A stretch of DNA of 64,000 nt from Beroe forskalii (Eukaryota > Ctenophora > Nuda > Beroida > Beroidae): NCBI GenBank assembly GCA_011033025.1, contig WFMF01000002.1, positions 744,001-808,000 of the forward strand, read 5' to 3'. The notes below the pieces were generated by a model. The model did not search any database and had not been told where the DNA came from. It saw only the letters and a list, made by a program, of their open reading frames with translations. The position numbers and the translations under genes were made by a program. Below, piece after piece: positions 34,301-49,300 of the stretch. Each line of letters starts with the position of its first letter. Positions within the stretch are counted from its first letter, which is position 1.

Positions 34301-37300
34301 CCTGATAATGATGCGACAGAACCGCCTATAATTTACCCTCAGAGGTCAGACTAATAATAGTATGTCGATAATTTGCTCCACTGCACCAACACCTGTTGAC
34401 CGTCAAGTTCGACGTCTCATTTTCCCGTTTTCCCACACTTATTCATATCAATTAGTACATTTGAAACCTGATAATAGCAAAGTAATAAATTATCATGGAA
34501 GGTACTGGAAAAAACTTTTTTTGCTTGAAATGAGAACATGATGTGCAAGACAAATTTGCATTTTGCTAACAATCAGGAATGAATAAATTCCGTCTGTTAT
34601 TTGAACCTCATCAATAATTGCTATGGAACCAGCCTCTATTCTGGAAATGAGCTGTTCATATTTAAGAATTATTTTCTGACTCTGTAGATTTCAGGTGTCA
34701 CATAATTTCAATAATTTCATTTTCAAGCATGATAGATATATCAGATTTTACTGGGCACAAGATACATGTTGAATTTGACTCTTAATTTGTAATCTAATAA
34801 GATTTATCATTGCGTAAACACGCAGATTACGAACATTTGACACAGAATTCCAGTAATTTCTACTCACTTCCACCATCTTTCATTTCTTGGGATTTTAAAA
34901 ATTGAAACATATGCGAGTTACCACTTTAGCTTTTCTAATGAAGGGATTACCGGTGTGTGGCAGTGTGGTGGACGAATATTTAATTTTAAAATGAAACTTT
35001 CATTTCCATTCCCAGAACACACACTGGCTTGGAATGGTTCAAATCCATAAGTTTCTACTAATATCATAGACGTATGAGTTTGTTTATCTCCTTATCTGTT
35101 AGCAAGCAGATCATGTTTTAGACGTAACTTTAGTCTCTGTGTAATGATTAGAGTTAGACACCAAAGCATACTGCTGGTATAAAGTAGAGCTGTAGATGCG
35201 AGGATATTGACGGTGATTTAGTCGATGTTAAGGTATAGATCCAGATCAATGGTCCATGGATCCAGGATTCTAAAGTTAATTGTTTATTAGTCTAGCTCAA
35301 AATTTTAGATTTTCATATTTTCCAAATCATGCCTTTCGAGTTTCGGATACTCAGATATTTGCCACAGTGAATTGTTTCACTTCAGTGAACTCATTCCTTT
35401 CCAACCTGCCATTGTTTTTGACACTCCCAGATCTGATGCAATACCTGATAAGATCCGTGAGAAGAGAGTGTTGTGATGTTGTACTATAACACAGCCGGTA
35501 ACTTATGCATGTACGTACACCTACAAGACCTGCCTCATATTTGGTCAAATCACTGGCTCTATCATAGAGGGGAACGTATTATTATATCCCCCATACTCGA
35601 ATTATATTATACATCTTTTATTGGCGAGCTGACACCCCACAAAACCACCACCATCGTGGGTTGAGCTGCTGGGTGTGATTATGAGTTATATTACACAGTA
35701 CTGTGCATTACATGATAAACGGTAGTGGAAGAGGATGGGTTGCTCGGTGCAGTATTGGGGTGGAGGTGGGGTGTATTCGGACCAAGTTGTTGTACAGCTT
35801 TATGAGGCTTGGAGGGTATCAGAGGGAGGTTTATAGGTGGCCATGATCGGTTTTGTTGTGAAACAGAGCTTTGTGGTATTCAGCTGGCAGCTGATGATAA
35901 AGCTTTCTTGGTGAGTGGTAGTAATGATGTGAGAATGCCATGTTGGGTTTACTATCGAGTGTCGCTCCTGTATATTCCAAAAGATCCCAATATCAAACTT
36001 CGTATTCTCCAACCATGTATTCTAATTTGAGTTCTTTTGATTTCGGTCCATCGAAGTTGGTTATTTGTTTGATTTTACCGGGAAAGCTGTGATTTGATTC
36101 CCCCACCCAAAAGAGAAACTTATGATCTAGGATCATGACGTTACATTATTGCTCTCATCTCAGAATTAACCCCATCCACACCTTATAGTAAATTAAACCC
36201 TGCCTACACCAAGTATAATATTGTTCCTGACCTGTATAATATTAGAGTTTTACACACCTCGTAACAATACGTCAAGCAGGATGAATATGCGACTGTGAAG
36301 AATGCCATTATCATGGTTACTGATGGTGAATTGATGACGTCGAACTGTCTTCTATGACATTCACCTCTGTCACAAAGTGTTGAGTTATTAAATCGTGTGA
36401 ATAGTTGCTGCTAAGTTTGTCACCCAGGTGACGTAGCATAGGAACCCATAGAGTGTTGGCATAAACAATCAGCTACAATTGATGTAATAAAACGTCACCC
36501 ATCTGCCTTTGGCTAAATATAGTCAAAAGTCACTGTTCTGAGGTCAGAAGTCGCTGTTCTGAAATGAAATCACGAGTTGGGAAGAGGTGCTTGAGCAATC
36601 AGAGCTTGTTTCGCAATAAATGGTGGTTGGATTATGGATTTCACCGACTTTCCTCTTAAAACCCTGACATAGTCCTGTCACAGTCTGCTATCTGTGCATT
36701 TTCTAGTGAGATAAAAACACTTTCACCCCGGCCACATCCGAATGATTTCTAACCCCTTCAGTGGAGACTATCAACCTACTGAAAGTGTAGCTCAACTGGA
36801 AGTTCGTAGTATGGGGGTCACGTTTGTGTGGTGGTAGACCTGTAAATTGCGATGCAATTTACACAGTAGCTAGTATATCTAGTATATCTAGACTTCTGAC
36901 ATCAGCTCATTGTGTGGCTAGTACCTACAATCCACCCATTCTTCTGACTTTCCGACATCAATGCCTACAGTCCGACCATTCGCAGCTGACAGGTAGAATT
37001 TGAGAATGTTTAAATCCACACTCGCAGGTATAAACTAGAATGGTGAGCAGACTTCTTAGAGATCCTGACCTTTCTGCGATAAATACATGCGATGATGAGC
37101 ATTGAGCTATTTTATTGTATTTATCTAAATGGCAATATAAGAGAGATAAAATAACAACTTCCCGGTAGTTTTTGCGATTGCATAACATCCGAAGAATATG
37201 GTCAATGGTCGTCGTTAATATTGTTATGTCATTCCTTTCTAGAATATCAGAGTAATATATCATTAGGGACTCTTTCTTTTACTTACTGCTCCATGAAGGA

Positions 37301-40300
37301 TTTTTGATTTAAGTGGAATCTAGAAATTCTAAGGGTTTCTCCCCCATGGTCCAAACACCCTTCTGTAAAGTCTTAACCCCTGCAGAGTAAGGCTGGAGTT
37401 GAGCGTCTCGACCAAGTCGACACACCCATTTCCTAATTAAAGAGCTGCACCCAATGCGAACCACTTAAAGAGAAACCACTTACTATTACATGACCACTTT
37501 TAGTGGTTAACTTGTAGACTGGTTTTAATGAAAGGAGTGGTTTTAGAACCCCTTTCTCGGGAATTGGGTGAATGTATTCACGGATGTTGGATATTATGTT
37601 CATGTCATATGCAAGATAATATAGGCAGCTTAGCAGGACTCCATTGTCATGACTTAGAATGAACATCGGGTTAGACCGAACCGCCTCTTCCAGTGGAGGA
37701 ACTCTAAGTGGAGGAACTCTAAATGGAGGAACTCTAACTACAAGTTGGAGGTTTACTGAGAGTACCAATACCCAGTTATTGTACATGGCTGCAGAGCACT
37801 CTATATTCTCTCCCTATTGTTCAGAGTGTGTTTAATTAAGTGGTGGTTGCTATTAAAGCGATTACACCACACATACACACACAGACACATACACGGGCAC
37901 AAAGAAAGTAAGGTGGGGTTGTGTAGATAATGTTCAGTCATAATGCCGCATATATGTATTATGTAATGTTAATAAGAGGTTTATTGTTCGGTGCTGCACA
38001 TATTGTTGTAAATGTTCTGCAAGATGGATATGGAGATGATGTATTTACTGGTGTACTTTATCTTCAAACCTCAGTACTGAAGCACAAACCTTAGCAATTC
38101 AGCAGAACTGGAGTGTTGCGATCTGATCAGTTCATGCCTCAAGATGTGTGTCTGTACAGTGTACAGTGTCATGGGTGGAGCAGGAGCCGGGGACAGGGGG
38201 TTTTTTCCCCGGCTTAATTTATGGAGCCGGGGAAAAGTATCCTTTTTCCCCGGCTCAAATTTGACAAAATTTTCAACCTTCTTATATAAAATCGCAAATT
38301 GTGACCAGCTTTGAGCCTTACTTTTCAAGTTACACTTTCTGGCCAATCTATAATTGTGTAAAAATTTGCTTTTGTTATTTCAAGGCTACTTTACCTTGAC
38401 CAAATAGGATTATGACCATCATTAACCGATACAAACTAGATTCGGTGTGGTTATAACGACTTTTTCATTTGATAGGCGGTTTTACCAATCGGTAATTCAG
38501 TGCAATAACACAATATTATGATGTCACTTCCATATGCCTATCATTTTTGATATGCTGCAACATGAGAACATGTAGATATTGGTCCGACCTGATTGCTTTA
38601 GGAAAACAAACAACCTTGGGACTGGGAGTGGGAAGCTAATGTTTCATACAACTACGTTACTGTTTGTCTTTTGGGATCAAAAATGTTGTTGGACTGCTAT
38701 AATTAAATTACCATAATTCAATTAGCGTTAATTTTCGAGGGAAAAATTCCCCGGCTCAAAAATCAACATTGCTCCACCGTTGTACAGTGTACATGTGTTC
38801 CTAAGGAGATCAATCCATATGGCAATATCACAAAATCACGCCTGAATTCTTGTTGAACCAGGTGAAGGCTGCTGGAAGCCCCCCCTCTGCCCTCTTTGCC
38901 CTGCAGACTTGAAACTTTGCCCCTCCCATCAAGTATGCCATGAAACTGTACACTCCCTCGACCCTTGTGTGCAGACTTCTCATTCTCTAGACCTCTATGA
39001 CGTTTCTCAAGGAACTGTCTTGCCTTGTTTATTGTTGAGCTGGCTTATTAGTATTACCCATACTACATTTTACGATTTTCACAACTCTGTACTAAAGTAA
39101 ATTTAACACTATCTTTCGTCCTTAACTGTATTTTAACACGTTAGTTAAAACCGAATGGTGGATTTCTTAAAGGTTTGCTTGACTTAACATGGCATGATAT
39201 CTGGAAATAAGCCAAGATCTCTCTTTTATTGCTAGATAGTTTAGGGAGTGTCTAAGAGGTTGGGTTTTCTTACATGCATTCGATAGAAGTCCAATGACTG
39301 TCAGAGACTCAAGAGATTGAAGTTTAAACGATATAACCGATACTAAAGGATTGTAATCAGGAGCTTTCGAAAATCTTGTGATTATCGTAGTCAGCTGGCC
39401 TTTAGTTGCCCCTCTTGAGACACTCCTCTGCTGATTATGATGGGATAGTTGTTTTAGTCCCCTCTGTCATTCCATCTCCCTGTTTACTTACTGCACCTGA
39501 GCCTTGCCTGGTTGGGAGTTATCCTCAAGTACCACGACCTTGTACTACGAATAAAATATGTACCTAATGTGAACTGTACATATTCTCATTATTCTCCACC
39601 ATCCCCCTCCTTAAACCGCTACAAATATTTCACATTTCATCATATTTCTCCTCCTCGCACGATATGTTGCTTCACATTCAGATCATTCGTTGGGATGTAT
39701 ATATCTCACTGTATAATGGATGATGTATCTCAAGTACACTCACTATTCTCTTATCTCTCTTTTTTCCGACTTATTTTATGTCTCCTAAAAAGCGATACAC
39801 TGTTACAACTTACATAGCAAAATAGCTTGTATATTATGATCTGCTGCAAGTATATAATGATAGGTATCCCTGTGTAAAGACTTCTGTCAAGGCAACCAAA
39901 ATGAGTCAGTTTAAATATTATGATGCTGCAGTTTATCCCATTTTCATTCGGATAAGGAAGATCTATCACGAAGTTTTTTACAAAGTTTTTCCTGGTTATT
40001 GCAGCTGCCCAATGGGAATCTTTAAATTCTAAGTATTTTTCAATAGAATCTATGTTAGACAAGTAGATATTACGCAGTAGATTAGACTGGCAAAAATCTG
40101 CTATAAAACTGCACTGCTAAGATAATTTGATCTCATTTTAACAAAGAAAAGTTTTTAGGAATGTTTTTAAATGCTTTGTAAAGAAAGCATTGTTTCCTGG
40201 TTTCTTTGGGTGTATGCAGCCTAAATCCTCATAATTATAATTATCTTCTAAAATGTCATTGAAGTAGATTATCAAGCCTGGATTAATTGAGGAAAGTCTC

Positions 40301-43300
40301 ATAATCATTCGGATAATCATTAATTAGGCGCTTAGTCGGGGAGTCCTTGAATATTCAGGCAGAATGCTAATGAATATTTCTTTGTACTTCTGTCATAATA
40401 TCCTGAATGTGAAATGGAAAATTAGCGTTTCTGTCCTCTACTTGGATTAAAGAGAATTGTTTAGCGCATGTTGGCAAGACCGCTCCCAACTGATGTGAAT
40501 AATGATGAGTATGAGGATAGAACTGCTGAAGTTAGAACAAAGATTAATACGATGACAATTGGTTTAAGCATGCGCTCTGAACTTCGTTGGAGTTGATACC
40601 TGAAAGAGAAAGCAGACACATCGCCTAATAATGATACAATATCCCATGATCTGATATTTTAAAGGGCCGCCACGCCCTGTATCCCTAATATTCATTTATT
40701 CCATACCATTCTTTAATCAGAAATAATGGTTATCCAGCGTTCCCATATCAAAACATTCTAATTATTCTTAACGTGATCAGTTAACAGTTAAGAATGATAG
40801 TTGAGATTAATGCTGTCAAGTTTCATGGAGTTGATGCGAGAAAGTTTAATTAGACTAGGGAAGTGGTTTAACATTAAATGCCGAGTTTGGTTAAATATTC
40901 TGTCTGACTCACGACACCTTCTCTTCTGTGCATTGAAAGTTAAATAGTTTGATTGTCAAGGAGCATTTTTAGAGAAATGATCCCAGCTTTATAATCAGTC
41001 TTATAATAATTTTAGGTTCAAACATACATGTGACAAACGCTCCAGACAAACACAGAAACTTTCTTTTACTGTATAACTGATCGGAAAATCATTTTCTTTT
41101 CTCACACAACTCAACTCAATCGTTTATTTCTCATGGGCATCTTGGGAAGAGTTACCTTGCTCTCTGGTTATATGCTACCTTAACACAGTGCAGCAGCAGC
41201 AGCCTTGACAGGTAGGATGATAATAATTCTCAATATATTTTACCCGCAATCTTCTCTGACATGAACTCACACTCTCTTACACTCGGACAGCTCTAAAACT
41301 GACAAGTGCCTTGACATCACCCTTCCTCTCATGTCATTATATGCGGTGTATGACACATACACACGCAAACTGGGTATTACTATTCCATCCAGCTTCAAGT
41401 TGTGGACCTGACTTATATTTCAAGGGAAATATGTGTGTGCGGGTGAAGCGACCAATAGGAAGGCCGGGTGACGGGTCTTTCAGCCAATGGGCGGCCAGGG
41501 TTTGGGTCACGTGACAGTGCGATTGATTGGAAGCTTCAACACCTCGACTGTACATCGCTTTAGACACACAGCAACATGTTGCTCTGATTTTACTGGCAAA
41601 ATATACACCAAAGTCATAGTAAACTGTGAGCTGCATTACATTCACACACCGAGTACTTTTAGAGGAGTTAATGTTCTGAAGGCGGTGAAATCAGCCGAGC
41701 TGGTGCTTTCTTTTCCTAGAGAATGATGATTGAGCAGGTAATAGCAGGTAATAATGTGTTACTGAATTAGTATCTCAATGGGGTTGTATCATTGGGAAGA
41801 CGGGTGTTGTAAGGGTGCGATTTAACAGGTTTATCAGCCGTAGACAGTGCGATATCAGGCTCTACAGAACTACTGAGTACTTGGTAAAGTTACTCAATAG
41901 TAAATGAAAGCCTGGGCTGCTTTCACAGCTTCACAGGGGCGTGTATCTTTTATCAAGTGCTGCAGAAATGAGCTGCTTTCAAGATGATATGGTCTCTTAT
42001 AATGAGAGAAAAGCTGAACAATGATTCCTTACCCTTGGGTCATTACTTGTCGTTGTTTTTTATGTATTTTTGTCGTGGAGAAATGAGCTAGTAGTATTCA
42101 CCCTTCTCCTCAACTTTTAATTTTCTTGCTCTCTGATATGGATCAACTCCTGTATTGTCAGACCGGGCCACCTCCTCTCTCAATTCACTGAAAGGGATTA
42201 TGTCACTCGATATTTCCACCCGTCATCACCGACTATAAATAACTGAAGATAATTCCAAATCCAGATCATGTAATTATCTGTGCTTTCAATTGAAGATATT
42301 TCAAGATCCCGTACGATCTGGGTTTCACTGGTTTGTATTGAGAAACACAATTCGTATTAAACAACATATTACTTTAATAAGAGAATAAGGCATCATTAAA
42401 TTCAGACTTCAGTTTAGTACAATGATAACTATCAATGTCCTGTTTGGGCCATGAACCACTCAATGACTCCTCCAATGACTCCAATACTATCTTATCCTTG
42501 ATTATTAACATTACCCTCTGATGTAAGGCAAACTGACCATTCTCCCATGGCACATCTGATACAAATCGAACTGGCCGTGTTCTCAGAGCACATCATACCC
42601 CTGATTACGATGATATAAGGCGAACTGGCTGTGTTCCCAGAGAATCTCTCCCACACTGATCTCTAGCCGTGTGTCTGGCACTTTGTATCTGAAGCAGGTG
42701 TAGGTAATCCTTCACTCCTTGATCTTCGCTTGATACAAACTGATATAGGTGGTTGGGAGGGGTGGCATGGCATTTGCTAGCCTCGGCCTCGGGTAATGGC
42801 ATTGAACCATCTAATCCCTCTGCTCCTCCCCAGTCTCTGTACTCTGTGTTACTTGGCACTCTTACTTGGCAGGGTGTCCTGATGCAATTAGGTGGAGCCC
42901 ACCCTACCACATCCCTAGCTTGTGTCTGTCTTACTACCTAATTCTATTTGTGTGTGACTCTCATCATTTGGCAAACTCTTCAGGCTTGTGGTGGGAGCAG
43001 CGAATTTATATTCTGCAGATTTCTGGAGAAGAAAGTTCAGTTTGTGCATAAGTTCCGTGTTCATAACGTGCGTGCAGTGATCAATGCCGACTCTATTGAA
43101 ATGAGCTGAGTATTCTGTCACACAGAATAACATCACGAAGATTTTGCTAATATATTACAGGCTGTAACATTGTCGCCAGGAAGTGTGTTTGAGGTTTGAG
43201 AATTGTTTTTATTCTAACGGAGTAAACATCTATTTTTAGCATTCTACGACAATGTAATATGCGTAGAATTGTTATTCTCCCGGCTATTGTTATAAAAATG

Positions 43301-46300
43301 CAGTTTTTGTGTGGTACTTGTCGTAACTGTGGGAGAAGTGAGTAATATTTTAAGCTAATAAGACGTTTTAAAAGGAAGAAATAAAAACTTTGCGACATTA
43401 TGAGAGGAATACTGAGAAAAGCTTTTATGTTGCAGCAGTTTAATACTTTAATAGTTACTAATACCACAGTTAATATTTTAGAAATACTCCACAAAGGCAT
43501 AAAAAGGAGCAGCAGTAACAATTTAACTTTTCCATCACATACCAAATATTCGCGCAGATTACAGAGATGCCATTCATTCGTTCACTCAACCATCCACTCA
43601 CTCACCCAGTACCCACCCACTCACTCACCCAGTACCCACCGACTCAACCACCCACTCAACCACCCACTCACTCACCCACTCACTCACCCACTCACTCACC
43701 CGCTTACCCACTCACTCACCCACTCACCTGTGTGAAACCTGTGTAAACATCACCCACCCACTCACTCCGTTACACTGTTACACTCGCATTATCGTCCGCA
43801 GAAAACTGAACAATAATAGGAATGAATTGCTATAATGAGGTGTAGGAACTTATGAAGGACTTACATCGCCTACGCATTAGCTTGCTCACAGGTCCATTTC
43901 ACATTTGACAATCAGTGCGCGAGTTGACTGTGAACTCACATGCTGATTGGTCAATGCCCAGACGACTTCAGGGTCCCACAGGTAAGCTAATATAAAATAC
44001 CTTTTATTGAGTGCGAGACAGAGATTTTTAGATTCTTGGTAGTTGCAATATTTTTGGCACTATAAAATTCTACCACCAGTTTCGAGTGACCTTATTGCCA
44101 TGGTTTGAAGTTGCAAATCCTTGACGTCAACCCTGCCATTCACCCTTGACGGCCTGTAATTCTCATGAAATTCTGCTTTATGAGTGTCGCTTTGTCACAG
44201 GTTCTACAATTCACCATGATATGTTTCTCCCTCGCTTTATAAATGCTTTTATCAACGTCACACTTTCTCGTGATGGATTGTTTAAAGGGAAAATTGAGGT
44301 TGGAGCAAGCTTTTATTATTCTCAAGATACATCATGAGACGTAATGTTGTAGAGGCCGACGCATCTCTGTTTGACTATGTTGAGATATTTCACCAGAAAT
44401 ATTGAGATAAATCACCAGAAATGAAGGTCAGCCACTTACATGGCATGTATGCATGGTTTTGGCCTCATTCCTATGAATTTACTCACAAACTACTACTACA
44501 GTTTCGTCATAAGCTACCCCATCGCTCTAGGTTTTTACTGCTAGCCACTGTTATCGGAGTACTGATAATCGTTCCACGAGACGCTGTGTCAAGTGCTGAT
44601 CACTACCGCTCTTTCCTGTTGCTATGTGGACTTTTCCAGGAAAAAACATTCACTGAAGGATTACGTGTGTTCTGATCGTGTGTTTTATTCGCCTCTCTGA
44701 GTCTCTGCAAGGCGTGTAAGCTTCAGTCAGCGAGTGAATAAGATAAGTTGAGATGAGGAGAACTGAGAAGTCCTAGGAAATAGCAAATTCTTGGTGATAT
44801 CCATAGTTTTATTGAGCCAAGGAGAAGTTGCATGCATGTTGTTAAAACCCTGAACATTTCTATGTTCTGTTGCAGGGGCAAATGTAAGAACCTCTTATGT
44901 TGTTCAGGAGCATAAGCATGATTAAACCCTTGTCCATTCAACACATTGTAAGATGGTACCTCTTTAAACATAATGTCGTGTTGGCTAATGTCACACTATT
45001 TCAGAATACCTACCATTAAACAGTTCATGTACCCCATGAAATGGTGGCCTGAATAACTCATATCTGATAATATTAAGGCAAGCTTTGCTGACCCGTAAAA
45101 GGAGCCCCTGCACTGTGATTTTATTTAAAGAGAAGATTATGAGATGACTTTAATTACGCGTGTGTGTGTGTGTGTGAGGGGTTCGCTGATGGAAGGTGCT
45201 AAATATGTCGCCAGGAGCAAGAAACACTACTAGAGCTACTCTCTCAACCGGAGAAAGAGAGCGTGTCATGTGTTGGAATTCATCATGCACATTGTTAAGA
45301 ATCGCTTCTTAGAAAATACTTTACATTTATTGAATTACAGTATTATTATTATCTGCGTACTGAACTATGTTAAATTACATATATTACTTGGCTCCAAATG
45401 TTCACTTATTTGCATTATTATATGTTATTCGCGCACTTACTAAGCAGGAGTGAATTTACATTTTATTTCCCATTTCTAACAAGGATCCCTTTAGTAAGAG
45501 CAACACGGATACATAATATTTAGTTCCATAGTTTGAATTACTTACGGTCTGAGTCTACATGACGTCTTGGTTGCATATATTATTTCATGCTTTCATGGAA
45601 CATTATTAAAATTGAAATTATTATATTGTGGAAATGCTAAATTATCATCCCAGGCTCATTGTTTGGTTTCATCCTTGGATGTAAATTAAATGTGAGCTAC
45701 GTAAGAAGATACTAAACTCTGTCTCTGAGTAGATGCAACAGAAAACAGTGTAGCGTCATCAATTCATATTTTAACCGTGTCGTTACACTAACTTAGGGTT
45801 GAGTAGTTGGGCTCTGCCCAGTATACGAAGCAATGATCGCCTGTACGACACACGAACACACACAAACATACACACAGCTTGGAGACATGTGACATATGTC
45901 TGGGGTGAGATACGTAATATACTTATGTCACAAATGACGTATATCTAACTGCCTGGGTGTATTTCCCACAATTTCCATTCTGAAAGTTGCTGTGACTGGG
46001 AGCTGCTGCTTGGAGATTTGGGAGCTCCTGAGCTGGTTGTGGAGAGAGTTAGACTAGCCCTTGTCTGCAATAATGACAGCGTTAGGAATTAGGATCATGT
46101 CTCGGTATCTGGATGGTGTCTGACCTCGTCACCATAGCACCAAACAGCCGTGTTCAGCATTCCGGACAGTACATACTGGTAAATCATGCTGAAAATAGGC
46201 GGTTCTACGTCATCCATCACCTACTTATCATTCTGAATCGTAAAAAGGACGCATCACCGCACATTGATCTAGCAGTTCGCTGGATCTTCCAACAAAATGT

Positions 46301-49300
46301 TGTAGTTTGTTGTTATGGACAACTGGTATATTATGTTGTTATGGAAAACTGGTACAATATTATTCAAGGTTGCGAAACTTTTTTGGAATATTCTGTAAGT
46401 TTGTGTCCATATTCTGTCCAGTAATTCTATGAAACGTGCACTACCTACGCTACTCCAGGGCAATGGTGTGTGTTATGTTGTGAGTTAGTAGTATGGGTCC
46501 CAGTGGGCAGTCCCCACCCTTCTCTACTACAATAGTGTAATAGTATGATGACATGACATTGCCCTATGCCTCACCAGCAATACACATTGTATCATTCAGA
46601 CACATCTGCATAGGTACTCTGATATGATAAATGGGGTGCTGTGTAAAGCACACACACACACACACACACAGATTTCCTGCTTCAGTTAGTTGATAATATT
46701 ACTGAGTAGCAACCAGTAACTGCCCTGTAGTCACCCGATAACTATACCTGAATGTAGGAAATACCCCCCAATTAGGTCCCCCTATGGTATATCTGGGATA
46801 TATTGCCCCTGATTATTGGGCCATCCTACCATTGTCTGATCACAGTGTCACTGGTCCATATTGTCACGTGATCTATTAGTTGATGGTGAAGTGACCAAAT
46901 CTCATGGGCACATGATTGAATTTACTGACCACGTGACATGTATCTTTCAATCACGTGACATTGCACGTGACTGTTGGGACGAGTATAGGAGGTACTATCG
47001 AAGGGAGTAGTGCCCAGTGCTGGTGAGCTGCTGCTACAGGGTGCCAGGGAGGGGGTACCAAGCTTGGAATATTGCCATTTAGCATTTATAATTGGTGTAT
47101 AGCATTGGGTCATGGATCTTTGTATCAGAGTCATGTTCTCGTATCTTTACCATACCAACTCCAATACTGTGACATAGTTGAAGAATATACAAGGCTACAC
47201 CCATATAGCAAATATTGACCTATCATGTCAAATATTTGTAATAAGGTATTTTATGATTTCATTGATACATTCCTCGTTCACGCGGATTTTTTGGTTTTAT
47301 GGCATCTGTCATTACACGAAGTACTTGTGTGACTTCCTGTTTGACGTTTCGGCACACCTAGTGTCTCACATTCATCGGATGCATTTGGTTTCAAGAAACA
47401 CAATGTTTCACATTCCTTGAGTGCATTTGGCGTCAAGAAACAGCTGAATATTTAGATGAGCGTGGGAGTTTTTCATCGGATTCCCAACAGGAATTGGAGT
47501 TAGAATGTGTGCAAATTAATTGGTAGTTTCATTCATGAATCATCTTAAAATAGGTATTACACCTGGCATCTATAAAGAGTGAATTCAATCATGTCTGACG
47601 AAATGAACTACCTAGAGCCACTTGTAAACCTGGCTTTCCTGCACCTCTTCCATTAACAGGATTTCCATGGATACAATCAATGATTGAATCTCAGATGAAA
47701 TCAGACTAAATTGATTAGGAAAAAGGAAGATCCTCTAAAGTTCCAAGTCTTTGATCAACTGTAGTTACTGTAATCTGTGTCTAGTTCACATATCTGTCTC
47801 ATGGCCGAACTAACGTGTAGGAGTAAAACTAAACTCATTTCATTAAATAGTACGTGTGTTTTGTGTGGTCACTCTTACCACCCAGTGGAGTACACAGAGA
47901 CAATTTGGCACCAAACTCAACTACTTCTTTACTAATACCACACCCTTTCTATGATCTGTATCACACATGCAACGCGTCATTTCGCAATCTCACCTTTTAC
48001 TAAGCTGTTAGAGAGTCCTAGACACACAGGTTGTGCGCTAAGACTGTCGACTAACACAGTAGATACCGTAAAGCGCGTGATGTAACTGCCTTTGAGCGCT
48101 GGGAGGGCGCCAAACACACTAAACATTACACAATGTACAATGGTAATACACAATTTACAATGTATAAAGTACACGTCATATTGTACACAATGTACCATGT
48201 ACACAGTTCGTAAATTGAACTAAATGTAAGCGAAGTTTACACATTGCCTTTAACACTGATCGGCAAACCTCCCTGGCAGTATTCCAAGCGCCGACTCGGT
48301 GATGTGTAGTACAACGTGTGATGTGTGGGTCGCTTGCTATTTTAGGCAACCAACTCTTTTTATAGATCTAATTCTCGAGTTTTACAACTAAAAGTTTTCT
48401 ATTTCCCATTTGTCAAAGAAATCAGACAAAATAAGAAAATATGATTTATTAAGTTACTTTGTACTTGTTCCTATAGCTGTAGTCTTGGAATACCTAAGCT
48501 AAAACAAATCTCTCAGATCTCAATATCCATGAAGTTCTACATCGTAGACTGTTACCGTTAGGCAAATTATTATGTTAAGGAACTTGAATTATCATAATAA
48601 GAAAGTAAACGATAGCATAATATTACAAAACATGGACTTTGTTACCCCGGCTGTTACGGCCGTCTTAACACTTTAAATAATGGAATGATCATCATTCTAA
48701 CATTTCAATACATGTCATGTGATGTTGCAAGTTTCACAACAATAGTTACGAAGTTTCCTTGAGTGTGAGAGGGGGGAATACACGCACATATTTCCCTTAC
48801 ACTACATTGTAAGGGGATTGAGCTATTGTGTGGGGAACATTCTCCATGTGTCCACGGTGTGATTGAGATAGAATTGTGTGATAGAGTATAACAAGAGTAT
48901 TGAGATAGAGTGTAAAACAAGAGGGAGATGTGGGTTAATTGCGCGGGTCTTTTGAATGTAGGTACCTCATCGACCAGTATTGAACTGACCTTTTTAATTA
49001 GTTTCCATAAGATTTACATTATGTTGAGTAATTGCAGTCATATAATATTCGCGTGAAACGTAACGCAAAGTGTAACTCGAATAAGTTAAACGCAATTTGG
49101 AGCCTTTCATCATTCGGTTGTAAAATAATGGATAACATTATTTGGGGATTAAACCAAAACATTTTTAAATCGTGTTTAAATCGTTTTTAAAACGTTTTGA
49201 GTAACTTTATGATTACTTCCAGCACTATGATCCAGCACTATGATCAACCACGAATTCTATCAATCTGATCAAAACGAACATGTCTCTTTTTGTTCTCGCA

